Assembly (NCBI RefSeq): GCF_020037125.1 | Contig: NZ_JAIQDG010000001.1 | Span: 1 to 64,000 of the forward strand | DNA length: 64,000 nucleotides | Source of the DNA: Myxococcus sp. RHSTA-1-4 | GTDB taxonomy: Bacteria > Myxococcota > Myxococcia > Myxococcales > Myxococcaceae | Direction of reading: 5' to 3' | Part shown: positions 26,367 to 34,811 of the stretch, in pieces | Numbering within the stretch: position 1 is the stretch's first letter | Layout: every line of letters begins with the position of its first letter | Position numbers and translations under genes: made by a program | Notes under the pieces: model-generated | The model's input: the letters and a program-made list of their open reading frames with translations, nothing else | The model's database searches: none | Told to the model about the DNA's origin: nothing

Positions 26367-27113
26367 TCACGCCTCCGGCGGGACGCGCAGCACCACCGCG
26401 GTGATGTTGTCCTTGCCACCGGCCTCGTACGCATCCGCGACGAGCGCGTCGCAGGCCTCGCGCGCGCTGGACAGCGTCAGGCGCCGCATCAGCCCCTCGT
26501 GGCCCAGCGGCTCATAGAGCCCGTCCGAGCACAGCAGGAACACGTCTCCGGGCTCCGTGCGCAGCCGCTGCACGGTGGGCTCCGCGTTGTCGGTGCCCAG
26601 CGCGCGGGTGATGAGGTGCCGCCAGCTCCCCGCCCCGCCCGGCGGCGTCATGCCGGCGTCACGCAGCTCCTCGATGAGCGAGTGGTCCCTCGTCAGCGGC
26701 TCCAGCTTCCCCGCGCGCAGCCGGTACAGCCGGCTGTCCCCCACGTGGGCCACGGCGGCGCCGTGCTCGCTCACCGCGAGGGCCACCACCGTGGACGCCA
26801 TCTCCTTCAAGCGCCCCACGCGCTGCGCCTGCAGGTTGCGCTGCGCCAGCGCCGAGCACGCGGACAGCAGGTTCTCCTCACGGCTGCGCGCCGGGTCCGG
26901 CACCGTGGGCCACGTCGAGTCCCGGTCCTGTTCCAGCCTCAGGCCGAAGCCCGCGAAGGTGTCCACCACACAACGGCTGGCGACCTCTCCACCCTCTTGT
27001 CCGCCCAGCCCATCCGCCACGACGAACAGCCCCAGTTCCGGCAGGACGCAGAACGCGTCCTCGTTGTGCTGCCGCCGGCCGATGTGACTCTGTCCCGCGC
27101 TGTCCAATCTCAT
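26367..27113 (-). CDS. PP2C-type Ser/Thr protein phosphatase, 248 aa
   Basis: The metal-binding motifs of the PPM/PP2C family are all visible: RRQHNEDAF near the start, VVADGLGGQEGGE (the DGxGG motif), AVAHVGDSRLYRL, LLCSDGLYE and GKDNITAVVL at the end. It should hydrolyse phospho-Ser/Thr on proteins, using Mn or Mg. It counteracts Hanks-type kinases, which are abundant in myxobacteria; one lies at 59954 in this window but is not linked. The ATG at 27113 has GAGGAGG 6-7 nt upstream and begins exactly at the family's first strand. The frame upstream of it is not coding. Confidence 0.93.
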   Translation of the reverse strand: MRLDSAGQSHIGRRQHNEDAFCVLPELGLFVVADGLGGQEGGEVASRCVVDTFAGFGLRLEQDRDSTWPTVPDPARSREENLLSACSALAQRNLQAQRVGRLKEMASTVVALAVSEHGAAVAHVGDSRLYRLRAGKLEPLTRDHSLIEELRDAGMTPPGGAGSWRHLITRALGTDNAEPTVQRLRTEPGDVFLLCSDGLYEPLGHEGLMRRLTLSSAREACDALVADAYEAGGKDNITAVVLRVPPEA

Positions 27114-27504
27114 TGACTGCCTCCTCGGGCCTCTCCCCAGCAAGCGTGAGGCCAGCGCCCTCTCCCCCGGTGGGCACAGGGAACGGATACTCCCGTTCGG
27201 GGGCTCCCTGGAGTGTGAGTGCCACAGGACCCCGACATCCGCGCCCCACCCCGTCCGGTGGCCGACGCTGCGAGCGCGCTCCATCCACCAACGCACCCCT
27301 CAAACGTGGGGTAGCCACCACACACGCTGTGACTCCGGGGGCCTCCAGTCCCCGGAAAACGTGTACGCGCACCTCGGTGGGGACCGGGCGCGGGAGGCTC
27401 ATGCCCACACGGGGAGGGGACGCGGCGGAGGCGCCCTCGCAACTTTTCCGGTGACGGAGCGACAATCCCGATGCGGCCACCCGTGTGTGCCGCACGGGGT
27501 GCTC
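27114..27504. other. Divergent intergenic region, no gene seen
   Basis: This 391-bp spacer between the phosphatase and the plus-strand hypothetical gene has no frame with coding character. It contains a CCGGGG/CCCCGG stem-loop (27335-27340 with 27350-27355). It must hold both promoters, though no box stands out. Confidence 0.5.
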
Positions 27505-28362
27505 ATGTCCTCCATCCGCCGCATCATCTCAGGCCTCTCCAGCTCCATCTCCCGCGCACGGCTCGACGTGGAAGCGGAGCCCGTGACGCCGCTCACCCCG
27601 CGCGAGCCGCTGCAGCCCATCGCGCCGGTGCGGCGCGGCTTCGCGGACCAGAGTGACTTCCAGGCGGAGGTGGACGACCTGGACACCTCGCTCGCCGCGC
27701 ACGCGCCCCACCTGGAGGGGATGTCCGCGCCGGGCGAGGCGGCGGGAGCGCCCGCGCCCGAGCAGCTCCGCGTGTTCTCCGGTGAGAGCTCGTTCGAGAG
27801 CGCCTTCGAGTCCTCGAGGCCGCGCTACGCGCAGCTCCTGGGCTCGCAGCTTCCGTCGTCGCTGGGCGCGCCCTCGGAGTCCGCGGGCGGCGTGGGCGCG
27901 CTCTCCGGGCGCCGTGGCGCGGGTGGCGTCCAGGGCATGGACGACCTGCTCTCCGCCGAGACGGCGGCGTGGGAGCTTCAGAACCTGGACACCTCCACGG
28001 CCAGCGTGGTGGAGCCGGAGGACCTGCTCTTCATGCTGGACCCGCCCGGCTCCGCGGCCGCGTCCGCGCCCGTGGTGGAGCTGGGACTCGAGGACGTCTT
28101 CGAGGTGGACGGCCACGGCGCGCCCGCCCTGGACTCGCCCGAGCTGCTGGACCCGGCCGTGAGGCCCGCGGGCCCGGACGAGTTCCTCGCGGACACGGAC
28201 GACCTGGGCTCGCTGGTGCCGGAGGAGCCCTCCACGGGTGACGCGGCCCTGACCGGCGTGGAGGCGGACCTCCAGGCCCAGCCCTCCGTGATTGTGGACC
28301 TGGGAGCGGCGGCCCCGGGCGAGCCCGTGGCGAAGCCCCCCTCGGACACGTTCGAGGGCTGA
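27505..28362 (+). CDS. Acidic protein of unknown function, 285 aa
   Basis: I do not recognise this protein. It starts MSSIRRIISGLSSSISRARL, an amphipathic basic helix, and continues as a largely disordered, Asp/Glu/Pro/Ala/Ser-rich chain. It contains spaced acidic clusters such as QAEVDDLDTSLAAH, LQNLDTSTASVVEPEDLLFM and FLADTDDLGSLVPEEPS. No signal peptide and no cysteines are seen. The N-terminal helix may bind membrane or a partner, with the rest as a flexible linker; this is inference. The ATG at 27505 has no good ribosome site, and a GTG two codons earlier (27499) is possible. It converges on the next gene with a 10-bp gap. Confidence 0.65.
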   Translation: MSSIRRIISGLSSSISRARLDVEAEPVTPLTPREPLQPIAPVRRGFADQSDFQAEVDDLDTSLAAHAPHLEGMSAPGEAAGAPAPEQLRVFSGESSFESAFESSRPRYAQLLGSQLPSSLGAPSESAGGVGALSGRRGAGGVQGMDDLLSAETAAWELQNLDTSTASVVEPEDLLFMLDPPGSAAASAPVVELGLEDVFEVDGHGAPALDSPELLDPAVRPAGPDEFLADTDDLGSLVPEEPSTGDAALTGVEADLQAQPSVIVDLGAAAPGEPVAKPPSDTFEG

Positions 28363-28372
28363 GCCCCGCGGC

Positions 28373-29671
28373 CTACGGCTTCTTCTCCTCGGCGGCGATG
28401 GCGTCGAGCTGCGCCTGGGCCTCGTCGACGTCGGCGGTGAGCTGCCGCTGGTAGCGCGAGCGCTCCTCGCTCTGCCACTCCGCGGAGGAGAAGACGGAGG
28501 CCGCGTACTCGTTCGTGGTGTGGACGTAGCCGCGCAGGCTGGCCATCAGCTCGCGGTCGGGGTCTCCCTGCTCCTTGAGGAGGAAGCCCTCCACGTCACG
28601 CAGCTTCAGCGGGAAGGTGGGCACCTCGTCCACGATGAGCTTGCCGAAGATGGTGAGCTTCACCTCTTGCGGGCCCTCCTTCAGCTCCTCGTTGAAGGAC
28701 ACGTGCGCGAAGGGCACGCCGCTCTCGTCGTCCACGCGGCCCGCCACCACATAGCGGCCCGCCTTCCGGACGAGGACTCCGAGGTAGAGCTGGAGCGAGC
28801 CCGCCTCCAGCACCTCGCGCACCCTGCCGGTGAACAGCGCCGGAGGTGACGGGGTGTAGAGGATGTCGAAGAAGGCGGAGCCCTCCGCCTTGCCCGAGCG
28901 CACGCGCAGGCTCACCCGCAGCGTGCCGGAGGACATCGGGAAGCCCTGCTTCGACGGCTGGAAGCGCCCCGTATAGGTGCCGTCGCCCGCCTGCGCATCA
29001 CCCTCCGCGCCGGTGTCCATGAAGCTCAGCGGCGCCGGGGACTCCGCCTTGCCGCCCGTCATGTACTCCGCCTCGTGCGCGGAGGCGGTCATCACCTCGC
29101 AGGGCCTCGGCATGCGCTGCGCGTCCTCGCAGCTCACGAAGAAGTGCACCGTCTCGTCACCCACGACGAAGACGCGGTCCTGCTTCAGCCGCAGCTGCAC
29201 GTCCGGGTTGTCCCGGCTCAGCGGGCGCGTGCGCTCCGGCTCGGCCATGTCCATCTGGTCCGGCTGCTCGCGGCTGGGGCGCGACTCGGGCGGGTAGCGC
29301 GTGGCGGCAAGGTAGTTGTCCAGCGTGCGCTTCGCCCGCTCCAGACGCTGCTCCCACAACCTGCGCCGGGCCTCGCGCTCCAGCTCCTGGGGCGTGCGCG
29401 CGGGCACCGGCCCGGTGGCCGCCAGCACGGCGCCCGGCCCGGGCGACGCCCCACCCGGCTCACCCCGGCCCTTGCCGGGTGCTTCTCCTACTGGCGCTCC
29501 GGTCCGCGCCAGCTCCAACGTGGAGGACGGCGCGGAGCCCTCCAGGCCGGCGCCGCCCTCTCCTCCCCACCACCATCCCAACAGGCCCAGGGCCGGAAGC
29601 AGGAGCGCGACGGCCCACCAGGCGCGGTGGGAGCGGGAGACGGAGGGAGGGACGGGACCGGTCGGAGTCAT
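28373..29671 (-). CDS. Membrane-anchored protein with a choice-of-anchor X-like domain, 432 aa
   Basis: A single membrane helix near the N terminus (AVALLLPALGLLGWWWG, about 20-36) holds the protein, with the bulk outside. A charged helical region (EREARRRLWEQRLERAKRTL) is followed by a beta-rich part. This includes FMDTGAEGDAQAGDGTYTGR, the D-x-G-x-x-GDGTY pattern seen in choice-of-anchor X and related immunoglobulin-like cell-surface domains. A conserved block GRYVVAGRVDDESGVPFAHVSF follows, and the protein ends in a charged coiled tail (DVDEAQAQLDAIAAEEKKP). No enzyme motif is visible. It lies 21 bp behind the lipase-like gene on the same strand and may be cotranscribed with it. Confidence 0.7.
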   Translation of the reverse strand: MTPTGPVPPSVSRSHRAWWAVALLLPALGLLGWWWGGEGGAGLEGSAPSSTLELARTGAPVGEAPGKGRGEPGGASPGPGAVLAATGPVPARTPQELEREARRRLWEQRLERAKRTLDNYLAATRYPPESRPSREQPDQMDMAEPERTRPLSRDNPDVQLRLKQDRVFVVGDETVHFFVSCEDAQRMPRPCEVMTASAHEAEYMTGGKAESPAPLSFMDTGAEGDAQAGDGTYTGRFQPSKQGFPMSSGTLRVSLRVRSGKAEGSAFFDILYTPSPPALFTGRVREVLEAGSLQLYLGVLVRKAGRYVVAGRVDDESGVPFAHVSFNEELKEGPQEVKLTIFGKLIVDEVPTFPLKLRDVEGFLLKEQGDPDRELMASLRGYVHTTNEYAASVFSSAEWQSEERSRYQRQLTADVDEAQAQLDAIAAEEKKP

Positions 29672-29692
29672 GGCGCTTCAGGGGGGCGAGGC

Positions 29693-30577
29693 TCAGTAGG
29701 CGTAGTTCACCACGTCCGCGCGGACCGGGGCGACGATGCCGCCCCAGTTACCGTTGGCGTAGTGATTGTACGACTCGCCGTCATCGCGAAGCTGCACGGT
29801 GTGGTAGCTCCACTTCGCGCGGCCGTCGCTGCACGCGGCGGTGCCGGTGTTGAGGGTGCCGCCGCAGAACCAGTCACCCGGGTTGCACTGCGAGCTGCCC
29901 GAGCTGCCCGACACGCCACCGGTGGAGTGGTACGACACCGCCTCGTCGTCCTGGCCCGGGAGGATGCCCGAGTACACCGTGCCGCTGGCACCGGCGAACA
30001 TGTAGAACCAGACGTTGCGGGTGGTGTTGTGGTTGTACAGGGCGCGCGCGTTGGTGGTGACCAGGTCCGTCACCAGCGGCTCGCTCACCGCCCACTCGCC
30101 CACGTCGGCCAGCTCGCTGCCGCCGCCCGCGCCGGACGCCACGTCCACCCACTTGATGTTCCAGCCCACCTGCGTGGTGCCGTCCGTGTTGCCACACACG
30201 CCGCTGGAGTTGGGCACCGCGTTCTTCTTGTAACGCGCCGTGCCGCCGTACAGCGACAGCGCGTAGCCAATCTGCAGGTTGCCCGCGCTGTGCGCGGCGA
30301 TGTAGCACCAGTTGTTGCCGGTGCAGAAACAGTCCAGCGCGTCACGGATGCGGTAGTTCTGCCCGCCGATGCGCTGCGTCCCGTTCCAGTTGACGGCCTT
30401 CTTGTTGACTCCGGCAGCGGTGCTGGAGGGCCCCCAGTAGCTGAAGTCGTTGTAGTTGCCGGCCTGCGTCGAACCACCGTTACGTCCGTGGATCCACAGC
30501 GTGTAGTTGGTCGCGGCAGCTTCCGTGCCCGCCAGCAACGTGGCGGCGGCAACCGCCATACCCAGCAGCTTCTTCAT
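29693..30577 (-). CDS. Secreted alpha/beta-hydrolase (lipase-like) protein, 294 aa
   Basis: A signal peptide (MKKLLGMAVAAATLLAGTEAAA) leads into YTLWIHGRNGG, which resembles the oxyanion-hole strand of lipases. The motif AAHSAGN at about 95-100 places Ser97 in a nucleophile elbow of HSxG type. Candidate acid and His residues are DDEAVSYHSTGG and KWSYHTVQL. Six cysteines (CFCTGNNWC, VCGN, QCNPGDWFCGG, ACSDG) suggest disulphides and extracellular life, fitting a predatory or scavenging hydrolase. The family is not certain, and activity is inferred from the motif alone. GGAGG is 7 nt before the ATG at 30577, and a plausible promoter lies about 70-100 bp upstream. Confidence 0.75.
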   Translation of the reverse strand: MKKLLGMAVAAATLLAGTEAAATNYTLWIHGRNGGSTQAGNYNDFSYWGPSSTAAGVNKKAVNWNGTQRIGGQNYRIRDALDCFCTGNNWCYIAAHSAGNLQIGYALSLYGGTARYKKNAVPNSSGVCGNTDGTTQVGWNIKWVDVASGAGGGSELADVGEWAVSEPLVTDLVTTNARALYNHNTTRNVWFYMFAGASGTVYSGILPGQDDEAVSYHSTGGVSGSSGSSQCNPGDWFCGGTLNTGTAACSDGRAKWSYHTVQLRDDGESYNHYANGNWGGIVAPVRADVVNYAY

Positions 30578-30644
30578 GTGAGCGCCTCCGGCTCCAAGGT
30601 GAGGGAATCCCCCGCTCGGAGGGGGACCGGGCAGGGAGGCCCAC

Positions 30645-30674
30645 ACTTTAGAGGCCAGGGATGTAAAAGGTCGA
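30645..30674 (-). promoter_or_regulatory. Candidate sigma-70 promoter of the lipase-like gene
   Basis: On the minus strand TCGACC (30669-30674) and TAAAGT (30645-30650) are separated by 18 bp, each four of six to consensus. The region is AT-rich compared with its surroundings. A CCCCC/GGGGG stem-loop (30609-30625) lies in the resulting leader. Confidence 0.4.
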
Positions 30675-30745
30675 GATCACGGAAATCTGGAAGTGGGAGA
30701 AAGAACTGACGCAGCGCGTCGCACTCTCGACGCCGGCCGTCGCTG

Positions 30746-31864
30746 TCAGCGCGTCGCGTTGACGTAGCGCTCCAGGCGACTCAGCGCGTCGGGGAGGTTG
30801 GCGCGACCCAGCCCCAGGCGGAAGTGGTTGCCGGGGAAGTCGTAGACGTCGCCGGGCAGGAGCAACACGCCTTCGCGCTCGACCAGGTCCTGGGTGAAGC
30901 GGGCCACGGGCGTGTCACGCAACAGGCGCGGGAAGGCCACGCTGCCGGCGCGCGGGCGCACCCAGCGGAAGGTGTCCGCGTGGCGCGCGAAGAAGGCGTC
31001 CAGCAGCGCGAGGTTGGAGGCGAGCAGCTCGCGGCTGCGCGCCAGCACCCGCTCCTTCGCGCGCAGGGCGATGAGCGCGAGCACCTCGCTGGGGGCGCTG
31101 TTGCAGATGGTGGTGTAGTCCTTGAAGGCCATGCAGCGGCGCAGCACCTCCGCGTCGCGGCAGGCGAGCCACCCCACGCGCAGCCCGGCGAGGCCGAACG
31201 CCTTGGACATGACGCCCAGGCTGATGCCGCGAGGGAAGCGCTCGGCGGCGGCGGGCAGCGTGTCACGCGCGTCGTACTCCAGCAGCCGGTATACCTCGTC
31301 GGACAGCAGGTGGATGCCGCGCTCCTCGGCCAGGGCGCACAGCGCGTCGAAGGTGGCCCGGTCCGGCAGCGCGCCGGTGGGGTTGTGGGGGAAGTTCACC
31401 ACGAGCAGGCGGGTGTCCGGCCGCAGCGCGCGGCGCAGGGCGTCCATGTCCAACGCCCAGCCGTCCTCCTCGCGCAGCTCGAGCCGCGTCACGTCCGCGC
31501 CCGTGGCGCGCGCCACCTCGTGCAGGGACTGGTAGCCCGGCCATGTGACGATGGCGTGGTCCCCTGGCCCCAGCAGGACGTTCATCAGCACGAAGACGGC
31601 CTCCTCGGCGCCCGCGAAGGTGAGCACGTCGTCCTCGGACAGGCCCGGGTAGAGGGCGGCAATCTCCTGTCGCAGGGCGGGCAGGCCCGGCGACTCGGTG
31701 TACCCGAGCGTCAGCCCCTCCCAGCGGGCCCGGGCGTCCGGGCCGGCGAGCGCCAGCAGCTCCGCCATCCGCCAGCCCTCGATGTCGGACGAGCACAGCA
31801 GGTAGGGCGCGGCGAACTCCCAGCGCGCGAAGTACCGCTCCAGCTTGAAGTCGGGGATGCGCAT
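30746..31864 (-). CDS. PLP-dependent class I/II aminotransferase, 372 aa
   Basis: Fold-type I aminotransferase features are seen: TFAGAEEAVFVLMNVLL in the cofactor-binding region, VNFPHNPTGALP with the conserved NPTG, LLSDEVYRLLEYD with the Asp/Tyr cofactor contacts, and SKAFGLAGLRVGWL containing the Schiff-base Lys. The protein resembles the capreomycidine synthase and aspartate/alanine aminotransferase-like group; the amino donor and product are not clear. The frame continues upstream to 32434 opposite the redoxin gene, but the N terminus MRIPDFKLERYFARWEF is typical for the family. GGCGGGGC precedes the ATG at 31864. Confidence 0.9.
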   Translation of the reverse strand: MRIPDFKLERYFARWEFAAPYLLCSSDIEGWRMAELLALAGPDARARWEGLTLGYTESPGLPALRQEIAALYPGLSEDDVLTFAGAEEAVFVLMNVLLGPGDHAIVTWPGYQSLHEVARATGADVTRLELREEDGWALDMDALRRALRPDTRLLVVNFPHNPTGALPDRATFDALCALAEERGIHLLSDEVYRLLEYDARDTLPAAAERFPRGISLGVMSKAFGLAGLRVGWLACRDAEVLRRCMAFKDYTTICNSAPSEVLALIALRAKERVLARSRELLASNLALLDAFFARHADTFRWVRPRAGSVAFPRLLRDTPVARFTQDLVEREGVLLLPGDVYDFPGNHFRLGLGRANLPDALSRLERYVNATR

Positions 31865-32036
31865 GCCCCGCCTCTCTGCCTGCTCTGGCGGCGGGCGTCC
31901 AGCACCCCATCCAACACTTGCGTGCCCGCGCCGTCCGGGCAGGCGGGCGGCCCCGGGGGACTCGCGGGGGGAGGACGGCGCCGGCCGATGCATAGCTTGA
32001 GTCGCGTCCTCCTGAAGCCCACTCGTGGGAGCACGC

Positions 32037-32510
32037 ATGCCGACGCTCGACATCCCCATCAAACTGCTGGACCCGACGGGCGGCTGGGTCAACACCCCGG
32101 TCCACGTCTCGGAGCTGGATGAGCTGCCCGTCCTCCTCCACTTCTTCTCCATGAAAGAAGTCCACGCCACCGCGGACTTCGACGACCTCAAGCGCTTCAT
32201 CGCGGAGTACGGGCCCCGCGGCCTGAAGGTCATCAGCGTGGACGTCACGCACTCCGAGAAGGAGCTGCGCGACACCAACGCGGTGGAGTCCTTCGCGCGC
32301 AAGCACGACCTGCGCCACCCCATCGCCGTGGACGACGGCTCCATGGCCCAGGCGTACGGCGTGACGCAGACGCCCGCGTGGCTGGTGTTCGACGCGGACG
32401 CCGGCCGGCTGCGCCACCACTTCACCGGCCGCAACGGCGCGCACCACGTGCGGCAGGTGCTGGACCGCTACACCCGGTACGACACCTCCGCCGCGGCCCC
32501 GTCGCCCTGA
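32037..32510 (+). CDS. Thioredoxin-fold (TlpA/redoxin-like) protein lacking cysteines, 157 aa
   Basis: The fold is that of TlpA/AhpC-type redoxins: ELPVLLHFFSMKEVHATADF occupies the place of FWASWCxxC, then GLKVISVDVTHSEKEL, HPIAVDDGSMAQAYGV and TQTPAWLVFDADAG with the cis-Pro (TPAWLV). The protein has no cysteine, so it cannot be a thiol oxidoreductase. It may be a chaperone-like or binding protein using the fold. GGGAG is 6 nt before the ATG at 32037. It sits between the divergent aminotransferase and the SDR gene 61 bp downstream on the same strand. Confidence 0.85.
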   Translation: MPTLDIPIKLLDPTGGWVNTPVHVSELDELPVLLHFFSMKEVHATADFDDLKRFIAEYGPRGLKVISVDVTHSEKELRDTNAVESFARKHDLRHPIAVDDGSMAQAYGVTQTPAWLVFDADAGRLRHHFTGRNGAHHVRQVLDRYTRYDTSAAAPSP

Positions 32511-32571
32511 GCACCGGGTTCCAGGTACCGAGCACCGGGGCCCACGGGCCCCGACACACGGAGAGCACCGC

Positions 32572-33618
32572 ATGGCAAATCGCCGCAAGGACAAGAACGC
32601 TTCCCGCTTCTCACTCGGGACGCTGGCGGCGGCCGGCGTCGGCGCGGCGCTGGGGCTGCGCAAGGCGCTCCGCTCCCGCTTCCAGTTCTCGGGCCGCACG
32701 GTGCTCATCACCGGCGGCTCGCGGGGCCTGGGGCTGGTGATGGCGCGCCTGATGCTGAAGGAAGGGGCGCGGGTCGCCATCTGCGGCCGGGACGAGGCCA
32801 CGCTGGAGCGGGCGCGCGAGGAGCTGGAGCGCGGCGGTGGCGAGGTGCTGGCCATCCCCTGCGACGTGCGCGAGCAGGTGCAGGTGGAGGCGCTGGTGGC
32901 CGCCGTGCACGAGCGCTGGGGCGCGGTGGACGTCCTCATCAACAACGCGGGCGTCATCCAGGTGGGCCCGCTGGAGTCGATGACGCTGGAGGACTTCCGC
33001 GAGTCGGTGGACACGCACCTGTGGGCGCCGCTGTACACCACGCTGGCGGTGCTGCCGGAGATGAAGCGGCGCGGTCAGGGCCGCATCGTCAACATCGCCT
33101 CCGTGGGCGGCAAGGTGAGCATTCCGCACCTGCTGCCGTACGCGGCGAGCAAGTTCGCGCTGGTGGGGCTGTCGGACGGGATGCGCGCCGAGCTGCGGCA
33201 GGACGGCATCCTGGTGACGACGGTGTGCCCGGGGCTGATGCGCACGGGCAGCCCGCGCAACGCGTACTTCAAGGGCAACCACGAGGCGGAGTACGCGTGG
33301 TTCTCCGTGGGCGACTCGCTGCCCCTGATGTCGATGAACGCCGAGGTGGCGGCGCGGAAGATTCTCGACGCCTGCCGGCGCGGGGACGCGGAGGCGCTGG
33401 TGGGGCTGCCCGCGAAGCTGGCCGCGGTGGGCCGGGCGCTGGCGCCCAACCTGATGGCGGGCCTCACCGCCTTCGTCAACCGCAACCTGCCCCAGGACAG
33501 CAGCCCGGACCGCGCCCGGGGCAGCGAGAGCGAGACGCCGCTCTCCCAGTCGTGGCTGACGGAGCTGACCCGCCGCGCCGCCGAGCGCAACAACGAGAAC
33601 GAGGTGCCCATCCACTGA
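32572..33618 (+). CDS. Short-chain dehydrogenase with N-terminal extension, 348 aa
   Basis: After 40 residues with a weakly hydrophobic stretch (LGTLAAAGVGAALGLRKAL) comes a classical SDR core: TVLITGGSRGLGL for cofactor binding, LINNAGVIQVGPLE, IVNIASVGGKVS with the catalytic Ser, and YAASKFALVGLS with Tyr and Lys. The substrate loop continues TTVCPGLMRTGSPRN. The C terminus is extended by 70 residues, mostly polar, ending in ERNNENEVPIH. The extension at both ends is longer than in FabG-like members (250 aa) and resembles membrane-tethered SDRs acting on lipids or steroids; that is inference. The stop is 15 bp from that of the convergent glycosyltransferase gene. Confidence 0.9.
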   Translation: MANRRKDKNASRFSLGTLAAAGVGAALGLRKALRSRFQFSGRTVLITGGSRGLGLVMARLMLKEGARVAICGRDEATLERAREELERGGGEVLAIPCDVREQVQVEALVAAVHERWGAVDVLINNAGVIQVGPLESMTLEDFRESVDTHLWAPLYTTLAVLPEMKRRGQGRIVNIASVGGKVSIPHLLPYAASKFALVGLSDGMRAELRQDGILVTTVCPGLMRTGSPRNAYFKGNHEAEYAWFSVGDSLPLMSMNAEVAARKILDACRRGDAEALVGLPAKLAAVGRALAPNLMAGLTAFVNRNLPQDSSPDRARGSESETPLSQSWLTELTRRAAERNNENEVPIH

Positions 33619-33633
33619 CACCCCGGGCCCGGC

Positions 33634-34743
33634 TCACCCCTTCTCGGCCATCTCCGCCCGCTCCATGGCCCAGTGGCCGCGGTGCTCGTAGGCCAGGGCC
33701 AGCTGCTCGCGCAGGGCGGCAATCATCTGCGTGTTGCCGTCCTGCTCGTAGCCCTTGAGCGCCTCCTGGCAGCGGGGCACGCGCTGGAGGAACTCCTTCA
33801 GCGCGTCCACGGACAGCTCCTTCACGTACATCCCGTACCCCAGCTTCTCCAGGTACAGGGCGTTGATGATCTGCTCGAACTGGCCCACCAGCGGCACGCT
33901 CAGCATCGGCTTGCGCAGGTACACCGCCTCGCTCATCAGCGTGTAGCCGCCGCTGGCCACCACGCCGCGCGCGGTGCGCAAATCGTCGATGAAGCCCTTC
34001 TCGCTGAAGGGCCGGTACGTGAGGTTGCCGTCCACCAGGTCCTCGGTGAGGTCCCGGCGCAGCCCGTACACGCGGCAGGGAATGCCCGCGGCCTTGAGGA
34101 TGTCCGGCAGCGCGGTGTTCGTCGTGGACGTCTGGTACACGAGCAGGTGCTCGCCCGGCTCCGGCTTCGCCTCCAGGATTTCCGGCCGCAGAATCGACGG
34201 CGCCAGCGTGGTGCGCCGCTTGCGCACCGGCGGGTAGAAGAACGTGGTGATGAGGTAGTGGAAGGCCCCCGGCAGCTTCGCCTTCACAATCGCCCGCGAC
34301 GTCTCGAAGCTGTCCTCGTACCCGGCCAGCAACTCCGGCGCGTGCTGGCAGCGGTTGATGATCTGCATGTTGTCCACGCTGATGACCGGCAGCCGGTGGT
34401 TCTTCGCGAACAGGTAGCTGAACGTCTCGAAGTCGCTGACCACCACGTCCGGGCGGAACTCGTCCACCAGGTCGAAGTACTGGCGGACGTTCTGCGGCCA
34501 GCCCTTCACGGCGCCCGAGAGGTTCTGGAGCACCGTCTGCCACTTCTTCACCGAGTTGCCCTCGTACGCCAGCGTCAGGCCCCAGATGCCGTGCACGTTC
34601 TGGAAGCGCTTCTTGAGGTAGTCCTGGGCCCGCCCGGAGACGACGATGTGGACCTCGTGCTCCTTCGTCAGTTCCTCGAGCAGCACGCGCGAGCGCGTCG
34701 CATGGCCCATGCCTTCACCGACGACACCGTAGAGGATTCTCAT
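33634..34743 (-). CDS. GT28/MurG-like glycosyltransferase, 369 aa
   Basis: The N terminus MRILYGVVGEGMGHATRSR is the glycine-rich acceptor motif of GT-B enzymes such as MurG and glycolipid transferases. The C-terminal half keeps the nucleotide-sugar part: LLVYQTSTTNTALP, FIDDLRTARGVVASGGYTL and SEAVYLRKPMLSVPLVGQFEQ (E for base recognition, Q for sugar). Members in bacteria are annotated as teichoic-acid or UDP-glucuronosyl-type transferases and often act on glycolipids. No signal peptide and no membrane helix are seen, so it acts at the inner face of the membrane. The ATG at 34743 lacks a ribosome site, and TATGCT lies 8 nt upstream. Confidence 0.88.
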   Translation of the reverse strand: MRILYGVVGEGMGHATRSRVLLEELTKEHEVHIVVSGRAQDYLKKRFQNVHGIWGLTLAYEGNSVKKWQTVLQNLSGAVKGWPQNVRQYFDLVDEFRPDVVVSDFETFSYLFAKNHRLPVISVDNMQIINRCQHAPELLAGYEDSFETSRAIVKAKLPGAFHYLITTFFYPPVRKRRTTLAPSILRPEILEAKPEPGEHLLVYQTSTTNTALPDILKAAGIPCRVYGLRRDLTEDLVDGNLTYRPFSEKGFIDDLRTARGVVASGGYTLMSEAVYLRKPMLSVPLVGQFEQIINALYLEKLGYGMYVKELSVDALKEFLQRVPRCQEALKGYEQDGNTQMIAALREQLALAYEHRGHWAMERAEMAEKG

Positions 34744-34751
34744 GGCCCGGG

Positions 34752-34757
34752 AGCATA
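34752..34757 (-). promoter_or_regulatory. Candidate -10 hexamer TATGCT of the GT28-like gene
   Basis: TATGCT on the minus strand ends 8 nt before the ATG at 34743, with no Shine-Dalgarno in between. This would give a leaderless or nearly leaderless transcript. The divergent gene at 34812 has TATACC 6 nt before its own ATG. Confidence 0.3.
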
Positions 34758-34811
34758 CGCGCCCCCGCCCGCCCCGTTGAGCCCACCGGCCCCCACGGCT
34801 ATACCGCGCCC

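Noticed and set aside
27110..27442. A 110-codon minus-strand frame in the spacer upstream of the PP2C gene
   Set aside because: It has many Cys, Gly and Arg, no codon bias, no ribosome site and overlaps the phosphatase start.
31263..33041. A 592-codon minus-strand frame over the redoxin and SDR genes
   Set aside because: The sense frames encode recognisable thioredoxin and SDR folds; the antisense product has no domain.
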